Assembly: GCA_004151065.3 (NCBI GenBank)
Contig: NWUY0300064156.1
Location: forward strand, 400-25,910
Direction of reading: 5' to 3'
Source of the DNA: Larix sibirica
Lineage: Eukaryota; Streptophyta; Pinopsida; Pinales; Pinaceae
DNA length: 25,511 bases
Shown one piece after another: positions 10,251 to 19,729 of this stretch (position 1 is its first letter; each line of letters opens with the position of its first letter). A model generated the notes under the pieces. It was given only the letters and a program-made list of their open reading frames with translations. It searched no databases and was not told the origin of the DNA. The position numbers and the translations under genes were made by a program.

Positions 10251-10296
10251 AAAACCATACAACCAATTAGTTTCAACTAATTGGTTGTATGGTTTT
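10251..10296. repeat. Perfect palindrome, 22-bp arms with 2-base loop
   Basis: Left arm 10251-10272 and right arm 10275-10296 are exact reverse complements separated by 'tc'. The arm starts 'aaaaccatacaacc' and ends 'aattagtt'. Immediately downstream the words 'gaaactaatt' and 'gaaactaaac' echo the arm. The structure could extrude as a cruciform in DNA or form a hairpin in RNA. It may be a residue of an inverted-repeat (MITE-like) element, but no target-site duplication was found. Confidence 0.9.
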
Positions 10297-10676
10297 GTTG
10301 AAACTAATTATTTGATTATTGAAACTAAACACGTGTTATCTATAGCATAATAACATGTGTTTCCATGTACAAAAAAATTCATTCACTTGATTGTTGATTG
10401 CAATATTCCTAAAGTTGTTTGATAATGGAACTTGAAAATATTGATAACTATCCAATTGTAACAAATACTCTTTTAGAGACGTGCCCCTTTTGTAGAGATG
10501 TACTGCAAACCTCCATCCTTCACTTCTTAGAAATACAAGCATTGTTGAATTATTTTGCCTATGCTCTTGTAACATATGCAAATGTAATGAAATTACCACT
10601 TCCTTCAACATATTCTTCATATAAATTGTAGATTTCCCACTTTGTGAAATTATATGGAATATGTATCATTCTCTAT
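10297..10676. other. Non-genic spacer
   Basis: Open frames exist on both strands (minus 10336-10620, plus 10419-10631) but they overlap each other, match no family I recognise and lack a coding context. They could include a decayed 3' part of the adjacent minus-strand pseudogene. Confidence 0.35.
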
Positions 10677-11505
10677 CTAGCATACACTCCCCATGCCTAG
10701 AAAAATGTCATGCATCCATGACATTGTAATGCTTGTTAATGGACCACTATTAAATTCACCACTTGGATGAAATTTTTCATCAACAACAACATCATTATTG
10801 GTGCCTTTAAAATCCTTAGTTGAAGGAAAATCATCAACATCATTATTGGTTCATTTAAATTTCCCACTTGGAGGAAATTCTCCATCATCATCGGCGTCGC
10901 CTTTAAAATACCCACTTGGAGGAAAATCTTCAACATCCTCATCAGTGTCTTTAAAACCCCCCCTTGGAGGAAAATATTTTCATCATCATCAGTGTATTTA
11001 AATTTCCCTCTTGGAGGAAACTTGTTTCATCATCATCAATGTATTTAAATTTACCACTTGGAAGAAATTTTTCATCATTATCAATACCATCATCATTTGA
11101 AACATCCTCATATTTCTCCTCTACATTGATTCTCCCATTGAAATCTCCGTTAATGGGAGGTAGCTTTTGAAGATTATACACATAATTAATGTTACCATAT
11201 AACTACCAATGAGAAGAATGATTGCCATCATATTCTTCCCCTTCATCAATGTTTCCTTGAAATTCCTCGGTAGTAAGAATTTCTTTATTAGCATTCTCAA
11301 TCACATTGTTGGCCTTATTATCAAAATCCTCACTAGGTGAAAAATATAACTCTTCATTGGCATTGGAGGTAATTCCATAATATTCACCAGTGCCAAAAAC
11401 AGAGGTACGTGAACAAGATGTTGATACTTTAGAAGTGGAAACTTTTCTATCAAGTGAACCCCAAAGCGTAGGATGGTACAACTGCCCACCCTCCCATAAA
11501 TAATC
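10677..11505 (-). pseudogene. Broken gene with seven acidic 16-residue repeats
   Basis: On the minus strand a frame opens at about 11505 and runs for about 100 codons (beginning DYLWEGGQLYHPTLWG) to an in-frame stop at 11203-11205. It then continues in the same frame for about 60 more codons. From about 11097 it enters a tandem repeat with a 47-48 bp core, which encodes units close to (T/G)-(D/N)-D-D-x-D-E-x-F-P-P-S-G-K-F-K-G. Seven units can be read. Units 5 and 6 (counted from the low-coordinate end) each contain a one-base slip, and a TGA separates units 2 and 3. The frame ends at a stop at 10677-10679. The product would be an acidic, repeat-containing protein. I do not recognise it. Either a decayed host gene or part of a transposon is possible. 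No intact start codon or signal peptide is visible. Confidence 0.45.
10749..11097 (-). repeat. Coding minisatellite, seven ~48-bp units
   Basis: Each unit carries, in plus-strand spelling, a TTTAAA followed by '(c/t)ccacttggaggaaa' and an 'atcatcatca'-like acidic codon run. Units begin with TTTAAA (ATTAAA in the first) near 10749, 10804, 10853, 10901, 10949, 10996 and 11043. The two ends are the most diverged in spacing. The residue core FPPSGKFK and the Asp/Glu run are kept in most units although the frame slips, so the repeat spread while it was still translated or very soon after. Confidence 0.75.
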
Positions 11506-11543
11506 TTATAACTTCAAGAATGTACAACTGTCCACCCTCCCAT
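11476..11543. repeat. Short direct repeat, 45-bp spacing
   Basis: The word 'gtacaactg(c/t)ccaccctccc' followed by 'ata' occurs at about 11476-11498 and again at about 11521-11543. This is a small local duplication just upstream, on the minus strand, of the acidic-repeat pseudogene. Confidence 0.8.
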
Positions 11544-12902
11544 ATTAAATAAAACTTTTACTATTCTTTATTTCCCATTCATTAGGTAATTATGTTTTTT
11601 TATTTATCCCACATTTGCTAAGCATAGAAATGTTAGTATATGCCTACCTTAAACCCTCTTAGGTTGGGGGGTGATGTTTTGGAATCATTATTACCTTGAT
11701 GATTATTTCTATAATGATTCATTGATTTATTTCCTTTAAGGATAATTGAAAAGTTAGATTACATTGTGGTTCATGTTTTCATAAATATTATGGTGTTTCT
11801 TCGAAAGTTAACCTTGTGCAAGTTATATTTTTGAGACCCACACTAACCCAAGTTAAATGATGAGAGAAACCCATATGGGTATTGATTAAGTTGTGAGGAT
11901 GGCTAGCCTAGACCTAATGTGTAGTGAGCATAGAAGAAGGAAAACTAACTTCAAAATTACTTCCTATGTTGATATGCAATAAAAATCCTAAGAGGGGTGA
12001 GTTTATTTCAACTTTTACCCATTTTGTGACACTTGTAATTTTGCTCATGATCCTAATTTCACTCCAAGGTTATTAAGAAAGGGGGAATGGGAAATCTAAT
12101 AGACTTATTTAGATAAAGTTGTTACCTTGTGAGAAATTAGAAAAACAAAAGCTTGCCTTGTGTGAGGGGGTTGGGTTCTTGGTTATTGTTGTGATTACCA
12201 CCATGAGGTAGAAAACTGTTACATCCATGATATTGATGAGAATACTCTAAAAATTGGTGTAGATTTGTTTAAGTGTTAGGTGAAGGTGGTAATGTACATG
12301 GCCAACCAGGGGTACTAATGCCCATAATTTGAGTGTGGCACTTAATTTTTGGGCCCTTGGGACTTCATAAATGGAGGTGTCAAGAGCAAGAGTGGATTTT
12401 ATCAATTGTTGGAGACATAAGGAGCTATAATGGAACAAGATAGTCATTAGAAAGGAACCCCGTAGCTATATTTATTGCGGTATAAAGAGTTGGAGCGAGT
12501 ATTCTTGCATGCCATAACCTCGAGTGTGATGGATCTCTCTTCCATACATAGCTAAGATGTCTGACCCATTGATGTGATTGTTGGGAAGGTTAGTGATTTG
12601 AGTTGAGTACTTAGATTTTTATTTACCTTCATACCCATTGATCGTTAGCCCTTGCTCGTGGAGGAAGCCCCTCAGTTTACGTGTTGCAATGGTTGAGAAG
12701 AAAGATGCCCCTGGGTACAATTTCCCCCTTATTAACACTATGGTTGCGAAGTATGAGTTTGGACTAGGGGTAGGTTGTCATGAATATTATTTCACTTCGA
12801 AGGGGGTTATTTAATTGTGATTTTCTTGATTGATTAGAAATTTGTGATTACTAAATTGATTAGAAATTTTTTAGTTACTTGATTTGATTTTTTCTTTTTT
12901 AT

Positions 12903-12920
12903 AGAGAGAGAAAGAGAGAG
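12903..12920 (+). other. Polypurine tract before LTR copy 1
   Basis: An 18-base all-purine run, 'agagagagaaagagagag', directly abuts the TGGG that opens the LTR. This is where plus-strand priming occurs in LTR retrotransposons. The matching tract in copy 2 differs by a single base. Confidence 0.75.
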
Positions 12921-13402
12921 TGGGTAACATCCTCACAGATAGCTTATGTTGGGAAAAGTTGTTACATTTTTTCTACTTCAATCCTTCTTTTGAGAATTCT
13001 TTACTTGGATCATGGTCCCACCCATATGATATTCCAAAAACCAAATCTCATTTTTACTTGGAATTAACAAGCCCCTTTTAATAAGAGCACTTTTGGGTCC
13101 CCTCATGGGGGTACCTAATGTAGCACCCAAGGATATGCAAATCAAATTCACACATGTTAGCAATTTGTCCCTAATCCTAAGTTATAAATCATCGACATGT
13201 GCATCTTGGGATATAATTACTTTCCTAAGTATTATGCACTCTAGTTATGTATTGGGGTTGAATGTTACATGGTGGTTATTGGATAACGTACTATATATGT
13301 ACCTTATGATTGAATACAATATTGCTTTTCGCTTTCACATTTTTCCATCATCTTCTTGTCTTTATGGTTATCTCGTTTTTCTTGCTCTTGTTATTTCCTT
13401 CA
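12921..13402 (+). mobile_element. LTR of a Ty1/copia-type element, copy 1
   Basis: The 482-bp segment starts TGGGTAACA and ends TTTCCTTCA, obeying the TG...CA rule. It is preceded by a polypurine tract and followed after two bases by a tRNA-iMet-type primer-binding site. A TATA-like 'ctatatatgtacc' lies at about 13290. The 3' portion, with its T/C-rich end just before the PBS, is typical of plant copia LTRs. Its partner is at 16977-17472. The two differ by roughly a dozen substitutions and a few indels, including a 15-bp insertion and a 10-bp deletion in copy 2. Because both sides of this LTR are internal sequence, no target-site duplication is expected here. Confidence 0.75.
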
Positions 13403-13404
13403 AT

Positions 13405-13416
13405 TGGTATTAGACC
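13405..13416 (+). other. Primer-binding site, copy 1
   Basis: The 12 bases 'tggtattagacc' match the plant copia primer-binding site TGGTATCAGAGC (complement of the initiator tRNA-Met 3' end) at 10 of 12 positions. They start two bases after the end of the LTR, which is the expected spacing. Confidence 0.7.
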
Positions 13417-15355
13417 AAGGTTCTCATCTAATCATAATAAAGTTCATTTAATATTCTTGGAAAGCATAATAATCAAATAGGACATGTGGTTTGGATGGTG
13501 AGAAGAGCCTATTACAACAGTGTCACCAACCCTCGTAAGGAGCACACAAATGCAACTATTTTTTTTAAGTTTGCACATAAAATTAGAAGAGAGCAATAGG
13601 TGATAATTTTTGGTGTTGCAAAGATAATGTTAATAAAATTCATGTTTAAGAATAATGATAGCAATGTTGAAGGAATGCAAGCAAATATTTAGTGGTAAAG
13701 GAGAACATATCGGCATCAATTTTGACTTGCAAAGTTCTAACCATCTATGCAATATTCATATTAATATTCAAGTGCATATTAATATTCAAAATGTGTAAAT
13801 TTCATTCTGGATTGCAATAAATGATAATAGATTGTGGAAATTTTGTTCTTCGATGATTATGGCAATAACAACTATAAGATTTGTTGGTGTGTTTAGATTT
13901 TTTATTTAAGATGTCGGAGTAACTAAATATTTATAAAGCAGAAGTTTATTGTATTGTATATGTTTGCTTTCATTATGGAGAAGTTCAAGTAGATTGATAT
14001 GTTGTATAATGTTGAGAAGCGAGCACATCCAAGTATATACATATGTGGACCGTGGCTCTCTACATTCTTGTTTCGAGGTTGACATAACAGGAAGTTGTTT
14101 TTTAAAAGATTTATTATATCAAAGGAAATCAGAATAAAATAAAAAAAGACATGGTAATGCATTGGATAATCAATGGAAAGCTTTGGAATCTTTAAACTTC
14201 TTGAAATTGCAACAATTGGCATCCTTATTTTTAAAGAAGAAAAGTTTGTATTTGTAGTTATATGCAAAAGTGAAATATTTTAACCATTACTTTTAAAGAA
14301 GAAACATATGTTGTTAGGGATATATTGTGGTAATGGGGTTGATATTTATCATTTGAGGTATTTAAAATATATTTTAGCTCTAAGCTTATTCATTTATTTT
14401 TCAAAACGCTTCAAAAAATTTAATAATGGATTTTTTTAGTCACATGAAAAAATTAGTTTAAGTCAAGTTTAAGAGTAGAGGTCATGGTTTTAAAAAGCGA
14501 TCATATAAGGCGATGTGCCATAACTTCCATGTAGTCTAAAAAAAGGTGTATCGGACAGTTAATATAATTTTCCACCAATTCCTATAGCTCTCACAAGCTA
14601 TGAATCTAGGCCCTCTCCCTCAAAACCATAGCTCCAGGAGAATCAATGGGTTGCACCAAAGCCCCAACTCCTAAGATAATCTTTCACATGCGTAACCAAC
14701 CTTTCCACTGGTATTGTGTGACCATGATGCAAAGCCCCAACCTTGTGACAATTTCAACCAAGAATTGGAACTCAAGGGGAAACCCACATGCAAAAGACCA
14801 TGGTCCTCAATTATACTTATAAGTTTGAATGTCACCGTGAAGTTACTACCATATGATGTGGAATTTAATGTCCCTTCTTCTCCCACATTTGTTGCCTTAC
14901 AAATGTTCTCCACATGATTCAACATGATGCTAAATGATTTTATCATGGGATTTCTTTGGATATGGTGCCACCTACACTTAATATTAATGTTCCTTCCTCC
15001 ATGTGGACCTTAAAATTGGTTTAGTGCCCACATTTTTGTTCTAGTTTTTAAGCACCTGGAAGAAATCTAGATGGCTTATATTGGTGTTGTATAAGTAAAT
15101 TTGGCCCATCCTCACCAATTCCACATTTCAAGGATTTCTCTACAAGGTAAGGGCTCTAATTATTATGAAGTCCCCTACTATCATCGTAGTGTTAATTTTT
15201 TTTCTTTGAGGATGCATAGTCCTTGGAATAATACCATGGCCTATACTTTATTTTTGTGGAAACTCCCAATCACCAAACATATTCTATATCGTTATTTACC
15301 TCATGATAAAAAATAATTCCCCCTTAACACCCTTCACCCCTTACTGTAATAACAA

Positions 15356-15380
15356 TAGTAGTAGTAGTAGTAATAATAAT
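15356..15380. repeat. (TAG)n/(TAA)n microsatellite, copy 1
   Basis: A trinucleotide run of about five TAG followed by TAA/AAT units directly precedes the SINE. The matching run in copy 2 has about eight or nine TAG units, so the array has changed length since the duplication. Confidence 0.9.
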
Positions 15381-15390
15381 CACAATCATG

Positions 15391-15620
15391 TCACATGGGT
15401 GTAGCTCACTTGGTTGTGGGAGGGATTTTTATCCTCCTCACCTAGGTTCTATTCCCGTAAGCGACATGTTGAGGTCATAATGCGAAATTTATAATGGCTT
15501 CGTGCCCTTGTTGACTTGGTCTCATTCCCTGAATATTCTCGGGTTTACTCTAGGTACCATCCTCAAAATTAGGGGAAGTACTTTGAAGTTCGCCCCAAGT
15601 ACCCCTGTCCTGGAAAAAAA
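15391..15620 (+). mobile_element. tRNA-derived SINE, copy 1
   Basis: The head carries box A 'tagctcacttgg' (15402-15413) and box B 'ggttctattcc' (15445-15455), a pol III promoter. A body of about 150 bp follows, ending 'gtcctggaaaaaaa'. The 13-bp flanks 'aatcacaatcatg' (15378-15390) and 'aatcataatcatg' (15621-15633) look like a target-site duplication with one mismatch. The segment around 15543-15590, containing 'ggtaccatcctcaaaa' and 'ggggaagtact', is shared with the minus-strand SINE at 20335-20681. It resembles the Au-type SINEs of plants in layout; that name is an inference. It lies in the same place in both tandem copies, so it inserted before the duplication. Confidence 0.7.
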
Positions 15621-16958
15621 AATCATAATCATGACTATTATTATTATGGAGTTACTCATCCATCAATGTCAAAAGTGGATTCCATCGAATGCTTAATAAG
15701 TTTGCCTACCTTAAACCCTCTTAGGTTGGGGGATGATGTTTTGGAATCATTATTACCTTGATGATTATTTCTATAATGATTCATTGATTTATTTCCTTTA
15801 AGGATAATTGAAAAGTTAGATTACATTGTGGTTCATGTTTTAATAAATATTATGATGTTTCTTTGAAAGCTAACCTTGTGCAGGTTATATTTTTGAGGCC
15901 CACACTAACCCAAGTCAAATGATGAGAGAAACCCATATGGGTTTTAGGTTGTGAGGATGGCTAGCCTAGACCTAATGCGTAGTGAGCCTAGAAGAAGGAA
16001 AACTAAATTCAAAATTACTTCCTATGTTGATATGCAATAAAAATCCTAAGAGGGATGAGTTTATTTCAACTTTTACCCATTTTGTGACACTTGTAATTTT
16101 GCTCATGATCCTAATTTCACTCCAAGGTTATTAAGAAAGGGGGGATGGGAAATCTAGGAGACTTATTTAGATAAAGTTTTTACCTTGTGAGAAATTAGAA
16201 AAACAAAGCTTGCCTTGTGTGAGGGGGTTGGGTTCTTGGTTATTGTTGTGATTACCACCATGAGGTAGAGAACTGTCACATCCATGATTTTGATGAGAAT
16301 ACTCTAAAAAAATTTGTAGCTTTGTTTAAGTGGTAGGTGAAGGTAGTAATGTACATGTCCAACTAGGGGTACTAATGCCCATAATTTGAGTGTGGCACTT
16401 AATTTTTGGGCCCTTGGGATTTCATAGATGGAGGTGTCAAGAGCAAGAGTGGATTTTATCGATGGTTGGAGACATAAGGAGCTATAGTGGAACAAGATAG
16501 TCATTAGAAAGGAACCCCATAGCTATATGTATTGCGGTATAAAGAGTTGGAGTGAGTATTCTTGCATGCCATAACCTCGAGTGTGGTGGAGCTCTCTTCC
16601 ATATATAGCTAAGATGTCTAACCCATTGATGTGATTATTGGGAAGGTTAGTGATTTGAGTTGAGTACTTAGATTTTTATTTACCTTCATACCCATTGATC
16701 GTTAGCCCTTGCTCGTGAAGGAATCCCCTCAGTTCATGTGTTGCAATGGTTGAGAAGAAAGATGCCCATGGGTACAATTCCCCCCTTATTAACACTATAG
16801 TTGCGAAGTACGAATTTGGACTAGGGGTAGGTTGTCATGAATATTATTTCACTTGAAGGGGGTTATTTAATTGTGATTTTCTTGATTGATTAGAAATTTG
16901 TGATTACTAGATTGATTAGAAATTTTTTAGTTACTTGATTTGATTTTTTCTTTTTTAT

Positions 16959-16976
16959 AGAGAGGGAAAGAGAGAG
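16959..16976 (+). other. Polypurine tract before LTR copy 2
   Basis: The 18-base run 'agagagggaaagagagag' directly precedes the TGGG of the second LTR. It is the counterpart of the tract at 12903-12920. Confidence 0.75.
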
Positions 16977-17472
16977 TGGGTAACATCCTGTCTTCCTCAC
17001 ATATTGCTTATGTTGGGAAAAGTTTTTACATTTTTTCTACTTCAATCCTTCTTTTGAGAATTCTTTACTTGGATCATGGTCCCACCCATATGATATTCCA
17101 AAAACCAAATCTCATTTTTACTTGGAATTAACAAGCCCCTTTTAATAAGAGCACTTTTGGGTCCCCTCATGGGGGTACCTGATGTAGCACCCAAGGATGT
17201 GCAGATCAAATTCACACATGTTAGGAATTTATCCCTAATTTCCTAAGTTATAAATCATCGACATGTGCATCTTGGGATATAATTACTTTCCTAAGTATTA
17301 CGCACTCTAGTTATGTATTGGGGTTGAATGTTATATGGTTATATGTTACATGGTGGTTATTGGATAACGTACTATATATGTACCTTATGATTGAAACAAG
17401 ATTGATTTTCGCTTTCACATTTTTCCATCATCTTCTTGTCTTTATGGTTATCTCATTTTGTTATTTCCTTCA
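16977..17472 (+). mobile_element. LTR of a Ty1/copia-type element, copy 2
   Basis: This 496-bp counterpart of the LTR at 12921-13402 begins TGGGTAACA and ends TTTCCTTCA. Relative to copy 1 it has an 8-bp insertion near its start, a 15-bp partial duplication around 'atgttatatggttat', and a 10-bp deletion close to its 3' end. The TATA-like sequence near 17373 is unchanged. Confidence 0.75.
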
Positions 17473-17474
17473 AT

Positions 17475-17486
17475 TGGTATTAAACG
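17475..17486 (+). other. Primer-binding site, copy 2
   Basis: The bases 'tggtattaaacg' are a more decayed version of the tRNA-Met-type primer-binding site seen in copy 1, in the same position relative to the LTR end. Confidence 0.6.
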
Positions 17487-19382
17487 AAGGTTCTAATCTA
17501 ATCATAAGAAAGTTCATTTACTATTCTTGGAAAGCATAATAATCAAATAGGACATGTGGTTTGGATGGTTTCAAGAGCTTATTACAACAGTGTCACCAAC
17601 CCTTGTAAGGAGCACACAAATGCAACTATTGTTTTTTTGCACATAAAATTAGAAGAGAGCAATAGGTGATCATTTTTGGTGTTGCAAAGTTAATGTTAAT
17701 AAAATTCATGTTTAAGAATAATGATAGCAATGTTAAAGGATTGCAAGCAAATATTTGGTGATAAAGGAGAACATATCGGCATCAATTTTGATTTGCAAAG
17801 TTCGTATTAATATTCAAAATGTGTAAATTCCATTCTGGATTGCAATAAATGATAGTAGATTGTGGAAATTTTGTTCTTTGATGATTATGGCAATAACAAC
17901 TATAAGATTTGTTGGTGTGTTTAGATTTTTTATTTAAGATGTTGGAGTATCTAAATATTTATAAAGCAGAAGTTTGGGGTATTGTATATGTTGCTTTCAT
18001 TATGGAGAAGTTCAAGTACACTGCTATGTTGTATAATGTTGAGAAGTGAGCACATCCAAGTATATACATATGTGGACCGTGGCTCTCTACATTCTTGTTT
18101 CGAGGTTGACATAATAGGAAGTTGTTTTTTAAAAGATTTATTATGTCAAAGGAAATCACAATAAAATAAAAGATACGGTAATGCATTGGATAATCAATGG
18201 TAAGCTTTGGAATCTTTAAACTTCTTGAAATTGCAACAAGTGGCATCCTTACTTTTAAAGAAAGAAAAGTTTGTATTTGTAGTTATATGCAAAAGTGAAA
18301 TCTTTTAACCATTACTTTTAAAGAAGAAACATAAGTTGTTAAGGATATATTGTGGTAATGGGGTTGATTTTTATCATGTGAGATATTTAAAATATTTTTG
18401 AGCTCTAAGCTTATTCATTTATTTTTTCAAAAATATGCCCAAAATTTAATAATGGATTTTTTTAGTCACATAAAAAAATTAGTTTAAGTTAAGTTTAAGA
18501 TTAGAGGTCATGGTTTTAAAAGGTGATCGTATAAGACGATGTGTCATAACTTCCATGTAGTCTTAAAAAAGGTGTATCGGATAGTCAATGTAATTTTTCA
18601 CCAATTCCTATAGCTCTCACAAGCCATGACTCTGGGCCCTCTCCCTCAAAACCATAGCTCTAGGAGAATCAATGGGTTACACCAAAGCCCTAACTCCTAA
18701 GATAATCCTTCACATGGGTGGCCAACCTTTCCACTGGTATTTTGTTCCCCTGACGCAAAGCCCCAACCTTGTGACAATTTTAACCAAGAATTGGAACTCA
18801 AGGGGAAACCCACATGCGAAAGAGCATGGTCCTCAATTATACTTATAAGTTTGAATGTCATCGTGAAGTTACTACCATATGATGTGGAATTTAATGTCCC
18901 TGCTTCTCCCACATTTGTTGCCTTACAAATGTTCTCCAAGTGATTCAACACGATGCTAAATGATTTTATCATGGGATTGCTTTGGATATGGTGCCACCTC
19001 CACTTAATATTAATGTTCCTTCCTCCATGTGGACTCTAAAATTGGCTTAGTGCCCACATTTTTGTTCTAGTTTTTAAGCACCTAGAAGAAATCTAGATGG
19101 TGTATATTGGTGTTGTATAAGGAAATTTGGCCCATCCTCACCAATTCCACATTTCAAGGAGTTCTTTGCAAGGTAAGGGCTCTAATGATTATGAAGTCCC
19201 CTACTATCATCGTAGTGTTAATTTTTTTTTCTTTGAGGATGCACAGTCCTTGGAATAATACCATGGCCTATACTTTATTTTTGTGGCAACTCCCAATCAC
19301 CACACATATTCTATATCGTTATTTACCTCATGATAAAAAAATAATTCCCCCTAACACCCTTCACCCCTTACTATAATAACAA

Positions 19383-19410
19383 TAGTAGTAGTAGTAGTAG
19401 TAGTAGTAAT
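19383..19410. repeat. (TAG)n microsatellite, copy 2
   Basis: About eight or nine TAG units directly before the SINE, longer than the corresponding run in copy 1. Confidence 0.9.
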
Positions 19411-19420
19411 CACAATCATG

Positions 19421-19650
19421 TCACGTGGGTGTAGCTCACTTGGTTGTGGGAGGGATTGTTATCCTCATCGCACAGGCTCTATTCCCGTAAGCGACATGTT
19501 GAGGTCATAATGTGAAATTTATAATGGCTTCATGCCCTTGTTGACATGGCCTCGTTCCCTAAATATTCCTCGGTTTACTCCGGGTACCATCCTCAAATGA
19601 GGGGAAGTACTTCGAGGCTCGCCCCAGGTACCCTTGTCCTGGAAAAAAAA
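19421..19650 (+). mobile_element. tRNA-derived SINE, copy 2
   Basis: This is the counterpart of the SINE at 15391-15620, with the same box A ('tagctcacttgg') and a slightly changed box B. The 5' flank 'aatcacaatcatg' (19408-19420) pairs with 'aatcataatcatg' (19656-19668). The 3' side has gained an extra 'ataatc' step relative to copy 1. It was carried along by the tandem duplication, not inserted independently. Confidence 0.7.
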
Positions 19651-19729
19651 ATCATAATCATAATCATGACTATTATTATTATGGAGTTACTCATCCATCA
19701 ATGTCAAAAGTGGATTCCATCGAATGCTT

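Larger units (their letters stand above)
11641..15694 (+). repeat. Large tandem repeat, copy 1 (A-LTR-B)
   Basis: This 4054-bp unit is followed almost directly by a second copy at 15703-19729. The substitution difference is only a few percent by eye, with about a dozen small indels. Within it lie, in order, segment A (11641-12902), an 18-bp purine tract, an LTR (12921-13402), a primer-binding site, and segment B to 15694, including a SINE. Segments A and B hold no recognisable gag, protease, integrase, reverse transcriptase or RNase H. Open frames in one copy (for example 12602-12811 plus and 14671-14946 minus) show mostly amino-acid-changing differences or stops in the other copy, so there is no sign of protein-level selection. 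Confidence 0.95.
12921..17472 (+). mobile_element. LTR-internal-LTR interval without coding capacity (LARD-like)
   Basis: Taken alone, this interval has the form of an LTR element: LTR 12921-13402, PBS, 3.57 kb of internal DNA (segment B plus segment A'), polypurine tract, LTR 16977-17472. The internal region holds no recognisable gag or pol, so the element would be non-autonomous, like the large retrotransposon derivatives (LARDs) of plants. The internal DNA includes a SINE and a TAG microsatellite. Unusually, internal-type sequence also lies outside both LTRs, so this is part of a tandem array and not a simple insertion. Confidence 0.6.
15703..19729 (+). repeat. Large tandem repeat, copy 2 (A'-LTR'-B')
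   Basis: This is the second copy of the 4.03-kb unit, 4027 bp long. It starts only eight bases after the end of copy 1 and ends at the same point ('ccatcgaatgctt') as copy 1. Indels relative to copy 1 include the loss of about 38 bp near 17805, a 15-bp insertion near 17335 and a 10-bp deletion near 17457. The minus-strand frames at 16304-16504 and 18697-18972 mirror those of copy 1 but carry mainly amino-acid-changing differences. Confidence 0.95.

Noticed and set aside
12602-12811. A 70-codon plus-strand frame without a start codon in tandem copy 1 (…KKDAPGYNFPLINT…)
   Set aside because: The equivalent in copy 2 has a stop and a frameshift, and most differences change amino acids, so no selection on protein is visible.
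14671-14946. 91-codon minus-strand frame present in both tandem copies (also at 18697-18972)
   Set aside because: About a dozen of 91 residues differ between copies while the DNA is only a few percent different. That ratio fits neutral decay, and no domain is recognisable.
11641-19729. The two 4-kb copies as the two LTRs of one giant element
   Set aside because: They are directly adjacent with only eight bases between them, their ends do not obey TG...CA, and each contains a smaller, proper LTR with its own purine tract and primer-binding site.
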